From contig NZ_CP155619.1 in NCBI RefSeq assembly GCF_039697315.1, forward strand, positions 2,852,001-2,916,000: a stretch of 64,000 nt of DNA, given 5' to 3'. The first letter of the stretch is position 1. Each line of letters begins with the position of its first letter. The notes beneath the pieces are model-generated. The model worked only from the letters and a program-made list of their open reading frames with translations, was not told the DNA's origin and did no database searches. This stretch comes from Pseudomonas abietaniphila (lineage in GTDB: Bacteria > Pseudomonadota > Gammaproteobacteria > Pseudomonadales > Pseudomonadaceae). A program made the translations under genes and the position numbers. Shown in pieces: positions 1 through 8,016 of the stretch.

Positions 1-538
1 GTCCGACACCGCCCTGTACTTCATCGGCGGTATCATCAAGCACGGTAAGGCGCTGAACGGCTTCACCAACCCGTCGACCAACTCCTACAAGCGTCTGGTC
101 CCAGGTTTCGAAGCTCCGGTCATGCTGGCCTACTCGGCTCGCAACCGTTCCGCTTCGATCCGTATTCCTTACGTCTCCAGCCCACGCGGCCGTCGTATCG
201 AAGCACGTTTCCCGGACCCATCGGCTAACCCATACCTGGCCTTCGCAGCCCTGTTGATGGCTGGCCTGGACGGTATCCAGAACAAGATCCACCCTGGCGA
301 TGCAGCTGACAAAAACCTGTACGACCTGCCACCTGAAGAGGCTGCAGAGATCCCACAAGTTTGCGGCAGCCTGAAAGAAGCGCTGGAAGAACTGGACAAG
401 GGCCGTGCGTTCCTGACCAAAGGCGGCGTGTTCAGCGACGACTTCATCGACGCTTACATCGCGCTGAAATCGGAAGAAGAAATCAAGGTACGTACCTTCG
501 TACACCCACTGGAATACGAGCTGTACTACAGCTGCTGA
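1..538 (+). CDS. glnA: Glutamine synthetase type I, C-terminal part (5' end outside window)
   Basis: This makes glutamine from glutamate, ammonia and ATP in the cytoplasm and is the main target of nitrogen control. The reading frame is open from base 2; about 178 C-terminal codons are present out of roughly 468 usual for the family. The fragment has the GS-I C-terminal signature NRSASIRIP and the adenylylation site [10 protein letters not shown], whose Tyr is the residue modified by GlnE (Tyr397 in enterics). So this is the adenylylatable proteobacterial enzyme. A strong terminator follows, and ntrB-ntrC lie 2.8 kb downstream in the same direction. Its promoter is outside the window. Confidence 0.97.
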   Translation, partial: SDTALYFIGGIIKHGKALNGFTNPSTNSYKRLVPGFEAPVMLAYSARNRSASIRIPYVSSPRGRRIEARFPDPSANPYLAFAALLMAGLDGIQNKIHPGDAADKNLYDLPPEEAAEIPQVCGSLKEALEELDKGRAFLTKGGVFSDDFIDAYIALKSEEEIKVRTFVHPLEYELYYSC

Positions 539-571
539 TCCAGTCGCGCCAGCCGCTGGCTGCGTGAATGA

Positions 572-598
572 AAGGCCTCCTTCGGGAGGCCTTTTTTA
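572..598 (+). terminator. Rho-independent terminator of glnA
   Basis: A perfect 9-bp stem AAGGCCTCC / GGAGGCCTT closes on the very stable tetraloop TTCG and runs into a T tract. It lies 34 bases after the glnA stop codon. Confidence 0.93.
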
Positions 599-695
599 TT
601 GTGCAATGCGTTGGCTATAAATATGTACCGCAGATGGAAAAACCGCTTCCGGCAACCTTGTGTCTCTGCTCGTCTACAGCACAAGGATTTTGTTC

Positions 696-1142
696 ATGTT
701 CAAACCTGGTTCTGCCTGCCTGCTCCTGGCGATGATCACCCTCGGCGGATGCGTCACCGCTCAGACGTCCAGTACTTCTGGCGCCTCGGGCGTGCAATCA
801 ACCGTTCTGCTGAAAAGCTCAAGCTCCTGGGATGGCGTGTCTTATGACGCCTACCCTGCCAGCAAGCCTGAGCTGACGGTTGTGAATATCAAAATCCCCG
901 CCAACACCGCCCTCAAATGGCACGAACACCCAATGCCCAATGCGGCCTACGTCGTGTCCGGCCACCTCACGGTGGAAACCCGGGAAGGGGGTCAGTCGAT
1001 TCTGCTCAAGCCGGGCGATGTGCTGCCTGAAATGGTCAACCGGCAGCACCGAGGCTTAACGGGGAATACTGCGGTGGAGCTCGTTGTCTTCTATGCGGGT
1101 ACCCCGGGAATGCCGCTCTCGTCCAGCCAACGTGATAAATAG
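696..1142 (+). CDS. Cupin-domain lipoprotein
   Basis: Predicted small envelope lipoprotein of 148 residues. The start at 696 is chosen over the longer frame because it gives a clean lipoprotein signal (MFKPGSACLLLAMITLGGC, lipobox LGGC) and follows an AAGGA-like ribosome site. The rest is one cupin_2 barrel: WHEHPMP supplies the metal-binding histidines of motif 1 and KPGDVLPEMVNRQHRG corresponds to motif 2. Cupins of this size bind a metal and often a small ligand; the ligand is unknown here. The chorismate mutase gene starts 31 bases after the stop, so the two may be co-transcribed (inference). Confidence 0.75.
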   Translation: MFKPGSACLLLAMITLGGCVTAQTSSTSGASGVQSTVLLKSSSSWDGVSYDAYPASKPELTVVNIKIPANTALKWHEHPMPNAAYVVSGHLTVETREGGQSILLKPGDVLPEMVNRQHRGLTGNTAVELVVFYAGTPGMPLSSSQRDK

Positions 1143-1173
1143 TGATCGTTCGGTCATCCGTGAGTGCATAACA

Positions 1174-1740
1174 ATGCTTAAACAACTCCAACTCGTTGCC
1201 TTAACCTGCGGCCTGGTCTCAAGCGGCCTTCACGCCGCCCCCGCTCAGCAGCCTCCCGTGCAACTTCAGCCACTGATTGCGGCCATGGAGCTGAGGCTGG
1301 AAATTGCCAATGACGTGGCGCGCAGCAAATGGCACAGCGGCAAGCCGGTGCAGGACAGTGAGCGTGAGCGTCAGGTGATCCAGAACGCCGAATCACGGGC
1401 CGGCGAATTCAAGCTGACTGGCGACGACGTACGCGAATTCATGACGGCGCAGATGGAGGCCAACAAGATGGTGCAATACGCGCGCATCGAACAATGGCGC
1501 GAAACCGGCCACTCCCCGGAGAAACCCGATGTCAGCTTGACCGACGGCATTCGGGGTCGGCTGGATACGCTGCTGCCAGTGCTGGTGCAGAGTTACTCGG
1601 CGTTTCAGCCTTATCGCAGCGATACCCGATGTTCAGGCTGGGTGCAGTCGCAGATCCAGCAACAGACAGGTGATCCCGTGATAGTGACCGCCCTGCAACG
1701 AGCGACGGGCGATCTCTGCCGGACAACGGCGCTGCAGTGA
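1174..1740 (+). CDS. Periplasmic chorismate mutase, AroQ gamma class
   Basis: Predicted secreted chorismate mutase (chorismate to prephenate), 188 residues. The first ~22 residues form a signal peptide ending LHAAPA; the start at 1174 is chosen because it begins this signal. The mature part is all-helical with the AroQ-gamma pattern: LIAAMELRLEIANDVARSKW (helix 1 with the catalytic Arg/Lys), then QDSERERQVIQNA and MEANKMVQYARIEQW (active-site Lys/Glu region). Two C-terminal cysteines (RCSGW and LCRT) could form the disulfide seen in exported members. Why chorismate mutase is exported is unsettled in the field; a role in aromatic metabolites or host interaction has been proposed for homologues. 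Confidence 0.85.
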   Translation: MLKQLQLVALTCGLVSSGLHAAPAQQPPVQLQPLIAAMELRLEIANDVARSKWHSGKPVQDSERERQVIQNAESRAGEFKLTGDDVREFMTAQMEANKMVQYARIEQWRETGHSPEKPDVSLTDGIRGRLDTLLPVLVQSYSAFQPYRSDTRCSGWVQSQIQQQTGDPVIVTALQRATGDLCRTTALQ

Positions 1741-1760
1741 GCGGACGCGCAGGTCCGCTT
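1740..1760 (+). terminator. Possible short terminator hairpin after the chorismate mutase gene
   Basis: Arms AGCGGAC / GTCCGCT surround a 6-base loop directly at the stop codon. The T tail is short, so termination is only likely. Confidence 0.4.
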
Positions 1761-1866
1761 CTCAAATGACACCGTCGATCAGTATTCCTCTATGCTGCCC
1801 CGTGCCGCGCGATGCATTTAGCGCGACACCATTGCTGGTTGTCCTGATCGCTGCCCTGGAGTGTTC

Positions 1867-2394
1867 ATGCGTCAATGTCTCGCCCTTCTGCTGCTGGTGC
1901 TTGCACTGCCCGCTGCCGCGCAGATCTACAAGTACACCGACGCCAACGGCAACACGGCCTACAGCAACCAGCCGCCCAACGGAACCCGGGCCGAGACGGT
2001 CGAGTTGCCACCGCTCAATAGCGTACCGACCGTTGCACCGGCGCCCGCCACCACGAGTGCGCCACAAAACCAGAGCCAGGCACAGCAAAACACAGCGGCC
2101 TACACCGTGCTGGAACTGACCGACCTGCCGGATGGCGAAGCGTTGCGCGCCAACAACGGCAGCTTTACGGTCGGCGTGGCAATCCAGCCACGCCTGCAGT
2201 CGGGGCATCTGCTGCAATTGGTAATCGATGGCAGACCTTACGGCCAGCCCACCAATATCCCGCGCCTGCAAGTGATGGAGCTCGATCGTGGCGAGCACAG
2301 CCTTGCCGTACAGGTCCTGCAGGGCGCCCAGTTGATCCAGCAAAGCCAGACCATCACCCTCACAGTGCAGCGAGTCCATGTCGGTAAACCTTAA
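1867..2394 (+). CDS. DUF4124 domain protein, exported
   Basis: Protein of 175 residues with a signal peptide (MRQCLALLLLVLALPAAAQ) followed directly by a DUF4124 domain, YKYTDANGNTAYSNQPPNG, the short beta-rich motif common in Pseudomonas periplasmic proteins. A Pro/Ala/Thr-rich linker leads to a beta-sandwich-like C-terminal half (about residues 75-175). The ATG at 1867 has CTGGAG upstream; a GTG two codons earlier is possible. Its stop overlaps the start of the next DUF4124 gene by 17 bases, so the pair is probably translationally coupled. The position between glnA and ntrB is typical of Pseudomonas, but no function is known. Confidence 0.85.
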   Translation: MRQCLALLLLVLALPAAAQIYKYTDANGNTAYSNQPPNGTRAETVELPPLNSVPTVAPAPATTSAPQNQSQAQQNTAAYTVLELTDLPDGEALRANNGSFTVGVAIQPRLQSGHLLQLVIDGRPYGQPTNIPRLQVMELDRGEHSLAVQVLQGAQLIQQSQTITLTVQRVHVGKP

Positions 2395-3022
2395 AACCAC
2401 CTGGCTGCAATGCGCGCTTGTTTGCCTGTTGATGCTCATCGGTCACTCGGCGGTTGCCGAGGTGTACACCTACATCGACGCGGAAGGTAATCGGGTATTC
2501 ACCGATCAACCGCGACGCAATGCCAAAAAGGTCGACATCGCCCCGAGCAACCAGATCAAGGCCGCACCGAAGAAACCCAGTCAGGCATCCAGCGCGAAGA
2601 CCAAGCCCGGCCCTTTGTTTCGGTATCAGTTGCTGCGCATTCTGGCGCCGGAGCCGGACAGCACGATTCGCGATATACAAGGCAACCTTATCGTGACCGT
2701 CACCAACGACCCCGAGCTGCAACCCGGACACACCTATCGCCTGTTGCTGGACAGCAAGGTGTACGGCGAAGCCACTCGCAGCCCGGTGTTTCCACTGACC
2801 AACATTGATCGCGGTACGCATCAACTGTCGGTCGAGATCGTTGACGAGTTCGGCAGGGTGGCGGAACGGACGCCCAATCAGCCGTTCCACATGCTGCGGA
2901 TATCCCTCGCGCAAAAGCGCCTCGCTCAACCCTGCAAGACCGAAGATTACGGCGCGCGCCCCGAATGCCCGATCAAGGACAAGCCGCCGGAAGAGAAGAG
3001 CAGCTTCCTGCCTTTTTTCTGA
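2378..3022 (+). CDS. DUF4124 domain protein, exported (second copy)
   Basis: Protein of 214 residues with the same build as its upstream neighbour: signal peptide (ending GHSAVAE), DUF4124 motif VYTYIDAEGNRVFTDQPRR, a Lys/Pro/Ala linker, then a C-terminal half with the same pattern (ELQPGHTYRLLLDSKVYGE and NIDRGTHQLSVEIVDEFGR, matching RLQSGHLLQLVIDGRPYGQ and LDRGEHSLAVQVLQGAQ in the first copy). This points to tandem duplication (seen directly). The ATG at 2378 lies inside the upstream gene. The C-terminus is charged. Role unknown. Confidence 0.85.
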   Translation: MSVNLKTTWLQCALVCLLMLIGHSAVAEVYTYIDAEGNRVFTDQPRRNAKKVDIAPSNQIKAAPKKPSQASSAKTKPGPLFRYQLLRILAPEPDSTIRDIQGNLIVTVTNDPELQPGHTYRLLLDSKVYGEATRSPVFPLTNIDRGTHQLSVEIVDEFGRVAERTPNQPFHMLRISLAQKRLAQPCKTEDYGARPECPIKDKPPEEKSSFLPFF

Positions 3023-3043
3023 TAACACGGTCCTGAGCGGCCA

Positions 3044-3060
3044 AGCTCCACAATGGTGCA
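3044..3060. promoter_or_regulatory. NtrC-binding site upstream of ntrBC
   Basis: AGCTCCACAATGGTGCA matches the NtrC consensus TGCACC-N4-TGGTGCA at every defined position except two (first T and fourth A). It lies about 150 bases upstream of the sigma-54 promoter at 3188-3203, a normal enhancer distance, and it precedes the NtrC gene itself, so autoregulation is expected. Confidence 0.7.
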
Positions 3061-3187
3061 CAACCTGAACGAGCGCGCCGTTTAAAAGCCCATTTTGGTT
3101 CACGAATCGTCTGCCACTGCTCACTCTTCGGGCTGACTGTCCAAAAAACGCCCGAAATGACTCGATCGGCGCTTCTTTTCGGAGCCT

Positions 3188-3203
3188 TGGTTTGGTTTTT
3201 GCA
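3188..3203 (+). promoter_or_regulatory. Sigma-54 promoter for ntrBC
   Basis: TGGTTTGGTTTTTGCA has the invariant GG at -24 (3189-3190) and GC at -12 (3201-3202) with exactly 10 bases between them, and TTGCA at -12. Transcription should start near 3213, leaving a leader of about 115 bases before ntrB. Confidence 0.65.
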
Positions 3204-3328
3204 TTTTCTATCAAATAAGCATCGGCAAGCCCGTAACAACAGGCTTTCCAACGCTGGCGAAGACCAACCAGAGCCTGCACGTTTGGGCCCTCCCACGTGT
3301 AATGTGCCAAAAGAGGTCAACGAGATTC

Positions 3329-4414
3329 ATGACTATCAGCGATACGTTGCACCGACTGTTACTCGACAACCTGACCACTGCCACGATTCTGCTCAACTCG
3401 GACTTGCGCCTGGAGTACATGAATCCTGCAGCTGAAATGCTGCTGGCGATCAGTGGTCAGCGCAGCCACGGGCAATTCATCAGTGAGCTGTTCACCGAGT
3501 CCGCCGAAGCCCTCAGTTCGCTTCGTCAAGCGGTGGAGCAGGCGCATCCGTTCACCAAGCGTGAAGCCATGCTGACCGCGCTGACCGGACAGACACTGAC
3601 GGTCGATTACGCGGTGACGCCGATTCTGTCGCAAGGCGAAACCATGTTGCTGCTGGAAGTCCATCCACGGGATCGCCTGCTGCGCATCACCAAGGAAGAG
3701 GCTCAGCTGTCGAAGCAGGAAACCACCAAAATGCTGGTGCGTGGCCTTGCCCATGAAATAAAGAATCCGCTTGGCGGGATTCGCGGCGCCGCACAGCTGC
3801 TGGCGCGCGAACTGCCGGAAGAGAGCCTCAAGGACTACACCAACGTCATCATCGAGGAAGCCGATCGCCTGCGTAACCTGGTGGACAGGATGCTGGGCTC
3901 GAACAAGCTGCCCTCGTTGGCCATGACCAACGTTCATGAAGTGCTGGAACGCGTCTGCAGCCTGGTTGAAGCCGAGAGTCAGGGCTGCATCACACTGGTG
4001 CGCGATTACGATCCGAGCATCCCGGACGTGTTGATCGATCGGGATCAAATGGTTCAGGCCGTGCTCAACATTGTGCGCAATGCCATGCAGGCCATCAGCG
4101 GGCAGAACGAGCTGCGTCTTGGCCGGATCAGCCTGCGAACTCGCGCCATGCGCCAGTTCACGATAGGTCACGTGCGGCATCGGCTGGTCAGCAAAATCGA
4201 GATCATCGACAACGGTCCGGGCATCCCGCCGGAACTTCAAGAAACCATTTTCTACCCAATGGTCAGTGGCCGTCCGGACGGTACCGGGCTGGGCCTTGCC
4301 ATCACCCAGAACATCATCAGTCAGCACCAGGGGCTGATCGAGTGTGACAGCCATCCTGGCCACACAACTTTCTCGATCTTCTTGCCGCTGGAACAAGGAG
4401 CAGCTTCGACATGA
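3329..4414 (+). CDS. ntrB: Nitrogen regulation sensor kinase/phosphatase NtrB
   Basis: NtrB (GlnL) phosphorylates and dephosphorylates NtrC according to nitrogen status signalled by GlnK/PII. The protein of 361 residues has an N-terminal PAS domain (about 5-110), an H-box RGLAHEIKNPLGGIRGAAQL with His142, an N-box (QAVLNIVRNAMQ), a G1 box DNGPGIP and a G2 box DGTGLGLAI. There is no membrane segment, as expected for this soluble kinase. The start at 3329 follows AAGAGG and begins MTISDTLHRLLLDN, the family N-terminus; the longer frame is rejected. The stop overlaps the ntrC start as ATGA. Confidence 0.96.
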   Translation: MTISDTLHRLLLDNLTTATILLNSDLRLEYMNPAAEMLLAISGQRSHGQFISELFTESAEALSSLRQAVEQAHPFTKREAMLTALTGQTLTVDYAVTPILSQGETMLLLEVHPRDRLLRITKEEAQLSKQETTKMLVRGLAHEIKNPLGGIRGAAQLLARELPEESLKDYTNVIIEEADRLRNLVDRMLGSNKLPSLAMTNVHEVLERVCSLVEAESQGCITLVRDYDPSIPDVLIDRDQMVQAVLNIVRNAMQAISGQNELRLGRISLRTRAMRQFTIGHVRHRLVSKIEIIDNGPGIPPELQETIFYPMVSGRPDGTGLGLAITQNIISQHQGLIECDSHPGHTTFSIFLPLEQGAAST

Positions 4415-5847
4415 GCCGTAGTGAAACTGTCTGGATCGTCGATGACGACCGTTCCATCCGCTGGGTACTGGAAAAGGCCTTGCAGCAAGAAGGCATGACC
4501 ACACAGAGCTTCGACAGTGCCGATGGCGTCATGAGCCGCCTGGCCCGTCAGCAACCGGACGTGATCATTTCCGACATTCGCATGCCGGGCGCCAGTGGCC
4601 TGGACCTGTTGGCGCGCATTCGCGAACAGCATCCACGCCTGCCGGTCATCATCATGACTGCGCACTCGGACCTGGACAGTGCCGTGGCCTCGTATCAAGG
4701 CGGCGCCTTCGAGTACCTGCCCAAGCCGTTCGACGTCGACGAAGCGGTTTCGCTGGTCAAGCGTGCCAATCAGCACGCTCAGGAACAACAGGGCATGGAC
4801 GTCGCGCCTACCCTGACCCGCACCCCTGAAATCATCGGCGAAGCGCCGGCAATGCAGGAAGTGTTTCGCGCCATCGGTCGCTTGAGTCACTCCAATATCA
4901 CGGTGTTGATCAACGGTGAGTCCGGTACCGGTAAGGAACTGGTCGCTCACGCCCTGCACCGCCACAGCCCGCGCTCGGCCTCGCCTTTTATCGCCCTGAA
5001 CATGGCGGCGATCCCGAAGGATTTGATGGAGTCGGAACTGTTCGGCCATGAAAAAGGCGCGTTCACCGGTGCAGCGAACCTGCGTCGCGGACGTTTCGAG
5101 CAGGCCGACGGCGGCACCTTGTTTCTCGACGAAATCGGCGACATGCCGGCCGACACACAGACACGCCTGCTGCGTGTACTGGCAGACGGCGAGTTCTATC
5201 GGGTCGGTGGTCACACGCCGGTCAAGGTCGATGTACGGATCATTGCCGCCACTCACCAGAATCTGGAAACCCTGGTTCAGGCCGGCAAATTCCGTGAGGA
5301 CTTGTTCCACCGCCTGAACGTGATTCGCATCCACATTCCGCGCATGTCCGATCGTCGTGAAGATATCCCGACGCTCGCCAGGCATTTCCTCAGCCGCGCC
5401 GCGCAAGAGCTCGCGGTCGAACCAAAGCTGCTGAAAGCCGAGACCGAGGAATACCTCAAGCACCTTCCGTGGCCGGGCAACGTACGCCAGCTGGAAAACA
5501 CCTGCCGCTGGATCACCGTCATGGCCTCGGGCCGTGAAGTGCACATCAGCGATCTGCCGCCAGAGCTGCTGAGCCTGCCGCAGGACGCAGCACCGGTCAC
5601 CAACTGGGAACAAGCCCTGCGTCAATGGGCGGACCAGGCACTGGCACGCGGTCAATCCAGCCTGCTGGACAGCGCGGTACCGACCTTCGAACGCATCATG
5701 ATCGAAACCGCCCTGAAGCATACCGCGGGCCGTCGTCGCGACGCCGCCGTGTTGCTGGGCTGGGGCCGCAACACCTTGACCCGCAAGATCAAAGAGTTGG
5801 GCATGAAGGTTGATGGTGGGGATGACGACGAAGGGGATGAGGGCTAA
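4411..5847 (+). CDS. ntrC: Nitrogen regulator NtrC, sigma-54 activator
   Basis: NtrC (GlnG) binds enhancers and drives sigma-54 promoters of nitrogen genes. The protein of 478 residues has a receiver domain with phospho-acceptor Asp55 (VIISDIRMPG), acidic pocket Asp11-Asp12 and Lys105 (LPKPF). The AAA+ domain has Walker A GESGTGKE (169-176) and the sigma-54 contact loop GAFTGA (216-221). A C-terminal Fis-type helix-turn-helix (RRRDAAVLLGWGRNTLTRKI) binds DNA. It is coupled to ntrB by an ATGA overlap, and the probable NtrC site at 3044 suggests autoregulation. The acidic tail DDDEGDEG is ordinary for the family. Confidence 0.97.
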   Translation: MSRSETVWIVDDDRSIRWVLEKALQQEGMTTQSFDSADGVMSRLARQQPDVIISDIRMPGASGLDLLARIREQHPRLPVIIMTAHSDLDSAVASYQGGAFEYLPKPFDVDEAVSLVKRANQHAQEQQGMDVAPTLTRTPEIIGEAPAMQEVFRAIGRLSHSNITVLINGESGTGKELVAHALHRHSPRSASPFIALNMAAIPKDLMESELFGHEKGAFTGAANLRRGRFEQADGGTLFLDEIGDMPADTQTRLLRVLADGEFYRVGGHTPVKVDVRIIAATHQNLETLVQAGKFREDLFHRLNVIRIHIPRMSDRREDIPTLARHFLSRAAQELAVEPKLLKAETEEYLKHLPWPGNVRQLENTCRWITVMASGREVHISDLPPELLSLPQDAAPVTNWEQALRQWADQALARGQSSLLDSAVPTFERIMIETALKHTAGRRRDAAVLLGWGRNTLTRKIKELGMKVDGGDDDEGDEG

Positions 5848-5855
5848 GAGACTCC

Positions 5856-5890
5856 AGCGCGCGCCCCTTTATCTGTAGGGGCGCGCCTGG
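5856..5890. terminator. Bidirectional hairpin between convergent ntrC and the aldo/keto reductase gene
   Basis: A perfect 10-bp stem GCGCGCCCCT (5859-5868) / AGGGGCGCGC (5877-5886) closes on an 8-base loop. It sits in the 64-base gap between convergent genes. T runs are short on both sides. Confidence 0.6.
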
Positions 5891-5911
5891 TTTGTATCCT
5901 CCTCGGTACCG

Positions 5912-6949
5912 TTACTCAGCCGAGGACGGCTTCTCCCACAGATTGATCCCGCCTTCCACCGCGAATCGATCAATCTCCGCCAGCTCTTCCTGACTGAACT
6001 CAAGGTTGTCCAGGGCGCCGACGTTTTCGATGATCTGCTCAGGGCGGCTTGCACCGATCAGCGCTGAGGTGACACGCGGATCGCGCAGTGTCCAGGCCAA
6101 GGCCATCTGCGCCAGGCTCTGACCGCGGCGTTTAGCGATCTCGTTCAGCGCGCGGACGTGCTCGATGTTCTGCTCGGACAGGTGCGACGCCTGCAGCGAA
6201 CCGCCGCCCGGACGGTTGACCCGCGCATCCTTCGGAATGCCGTTCAGGTATTTGTCCGACAGCAGACCCTGCGCCAGTGCCGTGAAGGCGATAACGCCGG
6301 AGCCCAGCTCTTCGGTCGTGTCCAGCAGGTCCTTTTCAACCCAGCGATTGAGCAGGTTGTAGGCGGGCTGGTGAATCAGCAGCGGGACTTTCCACTCTTT
6401 CAGCAAACCGGCGATCTCGCGGGTTTTTGCGCCCGAGTATGAAGAGATACCGATGTACAGCGCCTTGCCCTGCTGTACTGCGGTCGCCAACGCGCCAGCG
6501 GTTTCTTCCAGCGGGGTGTCCGGGTCGAAGCGGTGTGAATAAAAGATATCCACATAATCCAGACCCATGCGCTGCAGGCTCTGATCGAGGCTCGCCAGCA
6601 CGTACTTGCGTGAACCACCGCCCTGACCGTAAGGGCCCGGCCACATGTCCCAGCCGGCTTTGGTGGAGATGATCAGCTCGTCGCGGTATTGCTTGAAGTC
6701 TTCGCGCAGGAGGCGGCCGAAGTTGATTTCAGCGCTGCCGTACGGCGGGCCATAGTTGTTGGCGAGGTCAAAGTGGTTGATGCCCAGATCGAATGCGGTC
6801 CGCAGCATGGCACGCTGAGTGTCCATGGGGGTGCTGTCGCCGAAGTTGTGCCACAGGCCCATCGACAAGGCAGGCAACACCAGGCCGCTGCGGCCTACTC
6901 GACGATACGGGACGCGTTCATAGCGGTTTTGAGCAGCGATGTACGTCAT
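5912..6949 (-). CDS. yghZ: Aldo/keto reductase, L-glyceraldehyde 3-phosphate reductase type
   Basis: NADPH-dependent reductase of 345 residues, closest to the YghZ/Gpr branch that reduces L-glyceraldehyde 3-phosphate and methylglyoxal. Visible features: RRVGRSGLVLPALSMGLW at the start of the barrel, catalytic Asp/Tyr in HFDLANNYGPPYGSAE, Lys in STKAGW, the active-site His in YSHRFD, and the C-terminal NADP-binding part SALIGASRPEQI. The GP-YGSAE and WDMWPGPYG stretches are typical of this branch. The ribosome site is GAGAGG. It diverges from a LysR-type regulator at 7171 that may control it (inference). Confidence 0.88.
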   Translation of the reverse strand: MTYIAAQNRYERVPYRRVGRSGLVLPALSMGLWHNFGDSTPMDTQRAMLRTAFDLGINHFDLANNYGPPYGSAEINFGRLLREDFKQYRDELIISTKAGWDMWPGPYGQGGGSRKYVLASLDQSLQRMGLDYVDIFYSHRFDPDTPLEETAGALATAVQQGKALYIGISSYSGAKTREIAGLLKEWKVPLLIHQPAYNLLNRWVEKDLLDTTEELGSGVIAFTALAQGLLSDKYLNGIPKDARVNRPGGGSLQASHLSEQNIEHVRALNEIAKRRGQSLAQMALAWTLRDPRVTSALIGASRPEQIIENVGALDNLEFSQEELAEIDRFAVEGGINLWEKPSSAE

Positions 6950-7170
6950 TCAATCCTCTCTTTCTTGTCTGAATGATGAGTGGCCCGTTACGGCTCAGGT
7001 CTCTCTTTCGGATGTTCTACAGCTGAATCGGTTCAAGGCCTACGGGCGATTTTCCCAAGCCTGATGGGCAGGAATACAGAGAACCGATAGCAAAGCGTTA
7101 AAGCGAGTATATTCAGCCTCGGCAGCTGCCGAAAAATGCTTATTTCCTCTCGCTGGTATCGGTTTCTGAT

Positions 7171-8001
7171 ATGGATATTCGTCAACTCAGTGCGTTCATC
7201 GCGGTCTTTGAAGAGCGCAATATCACGTCGGCGGCGCAACGTCTGTTTACCAGCCAGCCGACGCTTTCGGTCACCATTCGCCAGCTCGAAGAGGCACTGG
7301 GCACGACGTTGTTCCAGCGCTTGCCCCGCGGAGTGGACGTGACGGATGACGCACGCACGCTTTATCCACAGGCTCGGCGATTGCTGGCCGAAGCCCATGC
7401 GCTGAGCAATCAGTTTCGGCAACGCAACGATCGGTTGGCACTCGACATCGGCGTCGAAGGTGACATCGCCTCCAGCCACCTCGAAGCTTTTCTGGCGTTG
7501 GCTTATCAGGTCGTCCCGAATCTGTTGCTCACGTTGCAGGACGGGTGCAGCGGCGATGCGCGGCTCTCGGTGGAAGAGGATTGCTGCGAGGACGAACTGT
7601 TTCTGCCGCTATGGGAGGAGCCGTTTGTGCTGGCGATCCCAGCCCAGCATCCACTGGCACAGGAGGCCGCACTGGATGAGGCCGACCTTGCCAACGTTCA
7701 ATGGATCACCTGTCCCTCTCATCCTTCCCATCAGCGCCTGATGGAACTGTACAACCGCAGCTCCGCCTCCGTGGCCGCGACAGCCGGCACGTTCACGCTG
7801 GCGCTGCGGCTGGTGGCAGCGGGCGCGGGATTGGCGATGCTGCCTGAGTCCATGGCCAGTCACCATTCAGGCGTCACCACCCGAACAGCGAAGACCCCCA
7901 ATCTCAATCGCCGGGTCGGGCTGTGTTACGCGGCGCAGGCCCTGGATACCCCGGCATTGCGTTTGCTGCACGCGCACCTGCAGGGAAACACCGCGCTGTA
8001 G
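7171..8001 (+). CDS. LysR-family transcriptional regulator
   Basis: Protein of 276 residues, slightly short for the family. The N-terminal winged helix-turn-helix (about residues 2-61) carries NITSAAQRLFTSQPTLSVTI, followed by the linker helix. The C-terminal half is a substrate-binding-like effector domain ending in an AAGAGLAMLPESMA segment typical of the family. An unusually acidic, Cys-containing loop, VEEDCCEDEL, sits in the effector domain. The ATG has only a weak ribosome site. It is divergent from the aldo/keto reductase with a 221-base gap, the usual LysR arrangement. Effector unknown. Confidence 0.87.
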   Translation: MDIRQLSAFIAVFEERNITSAAQRLFTSQPTLSVTIRQLEEALGTTLFQRLPRGVDVTDDARTLYPQARRLLAEAHALSNQFRQRNDRLALDIGVEGDIASSHLEAFLALAYQVVPNLLLTLQDGCSGDARLSVEEDCCEDELFLPLWEEPFVLAIPAQHPLAQEAALDEADLANVQWITCPSHPSHQRLMELYNRSSASVAATAGTFTLALRLVAAGAGLAMLPESMASHHSGVTTRTAKTPNLNRRVGLCYAAQALDTPALRLLHAHLQGNTAL

Positions 8002-8016
8002 ACGTGAGCTTGATCG

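Noticed and set aside
2360..3310. 316-codon minus-strand frame opposite the DUF4124 gene
   Set aside because: It is antisense to a gene with signal peptide and DUF4124 motif, and its residues (many Arg, Gln, His) look like a mirror of GC-rich codons.
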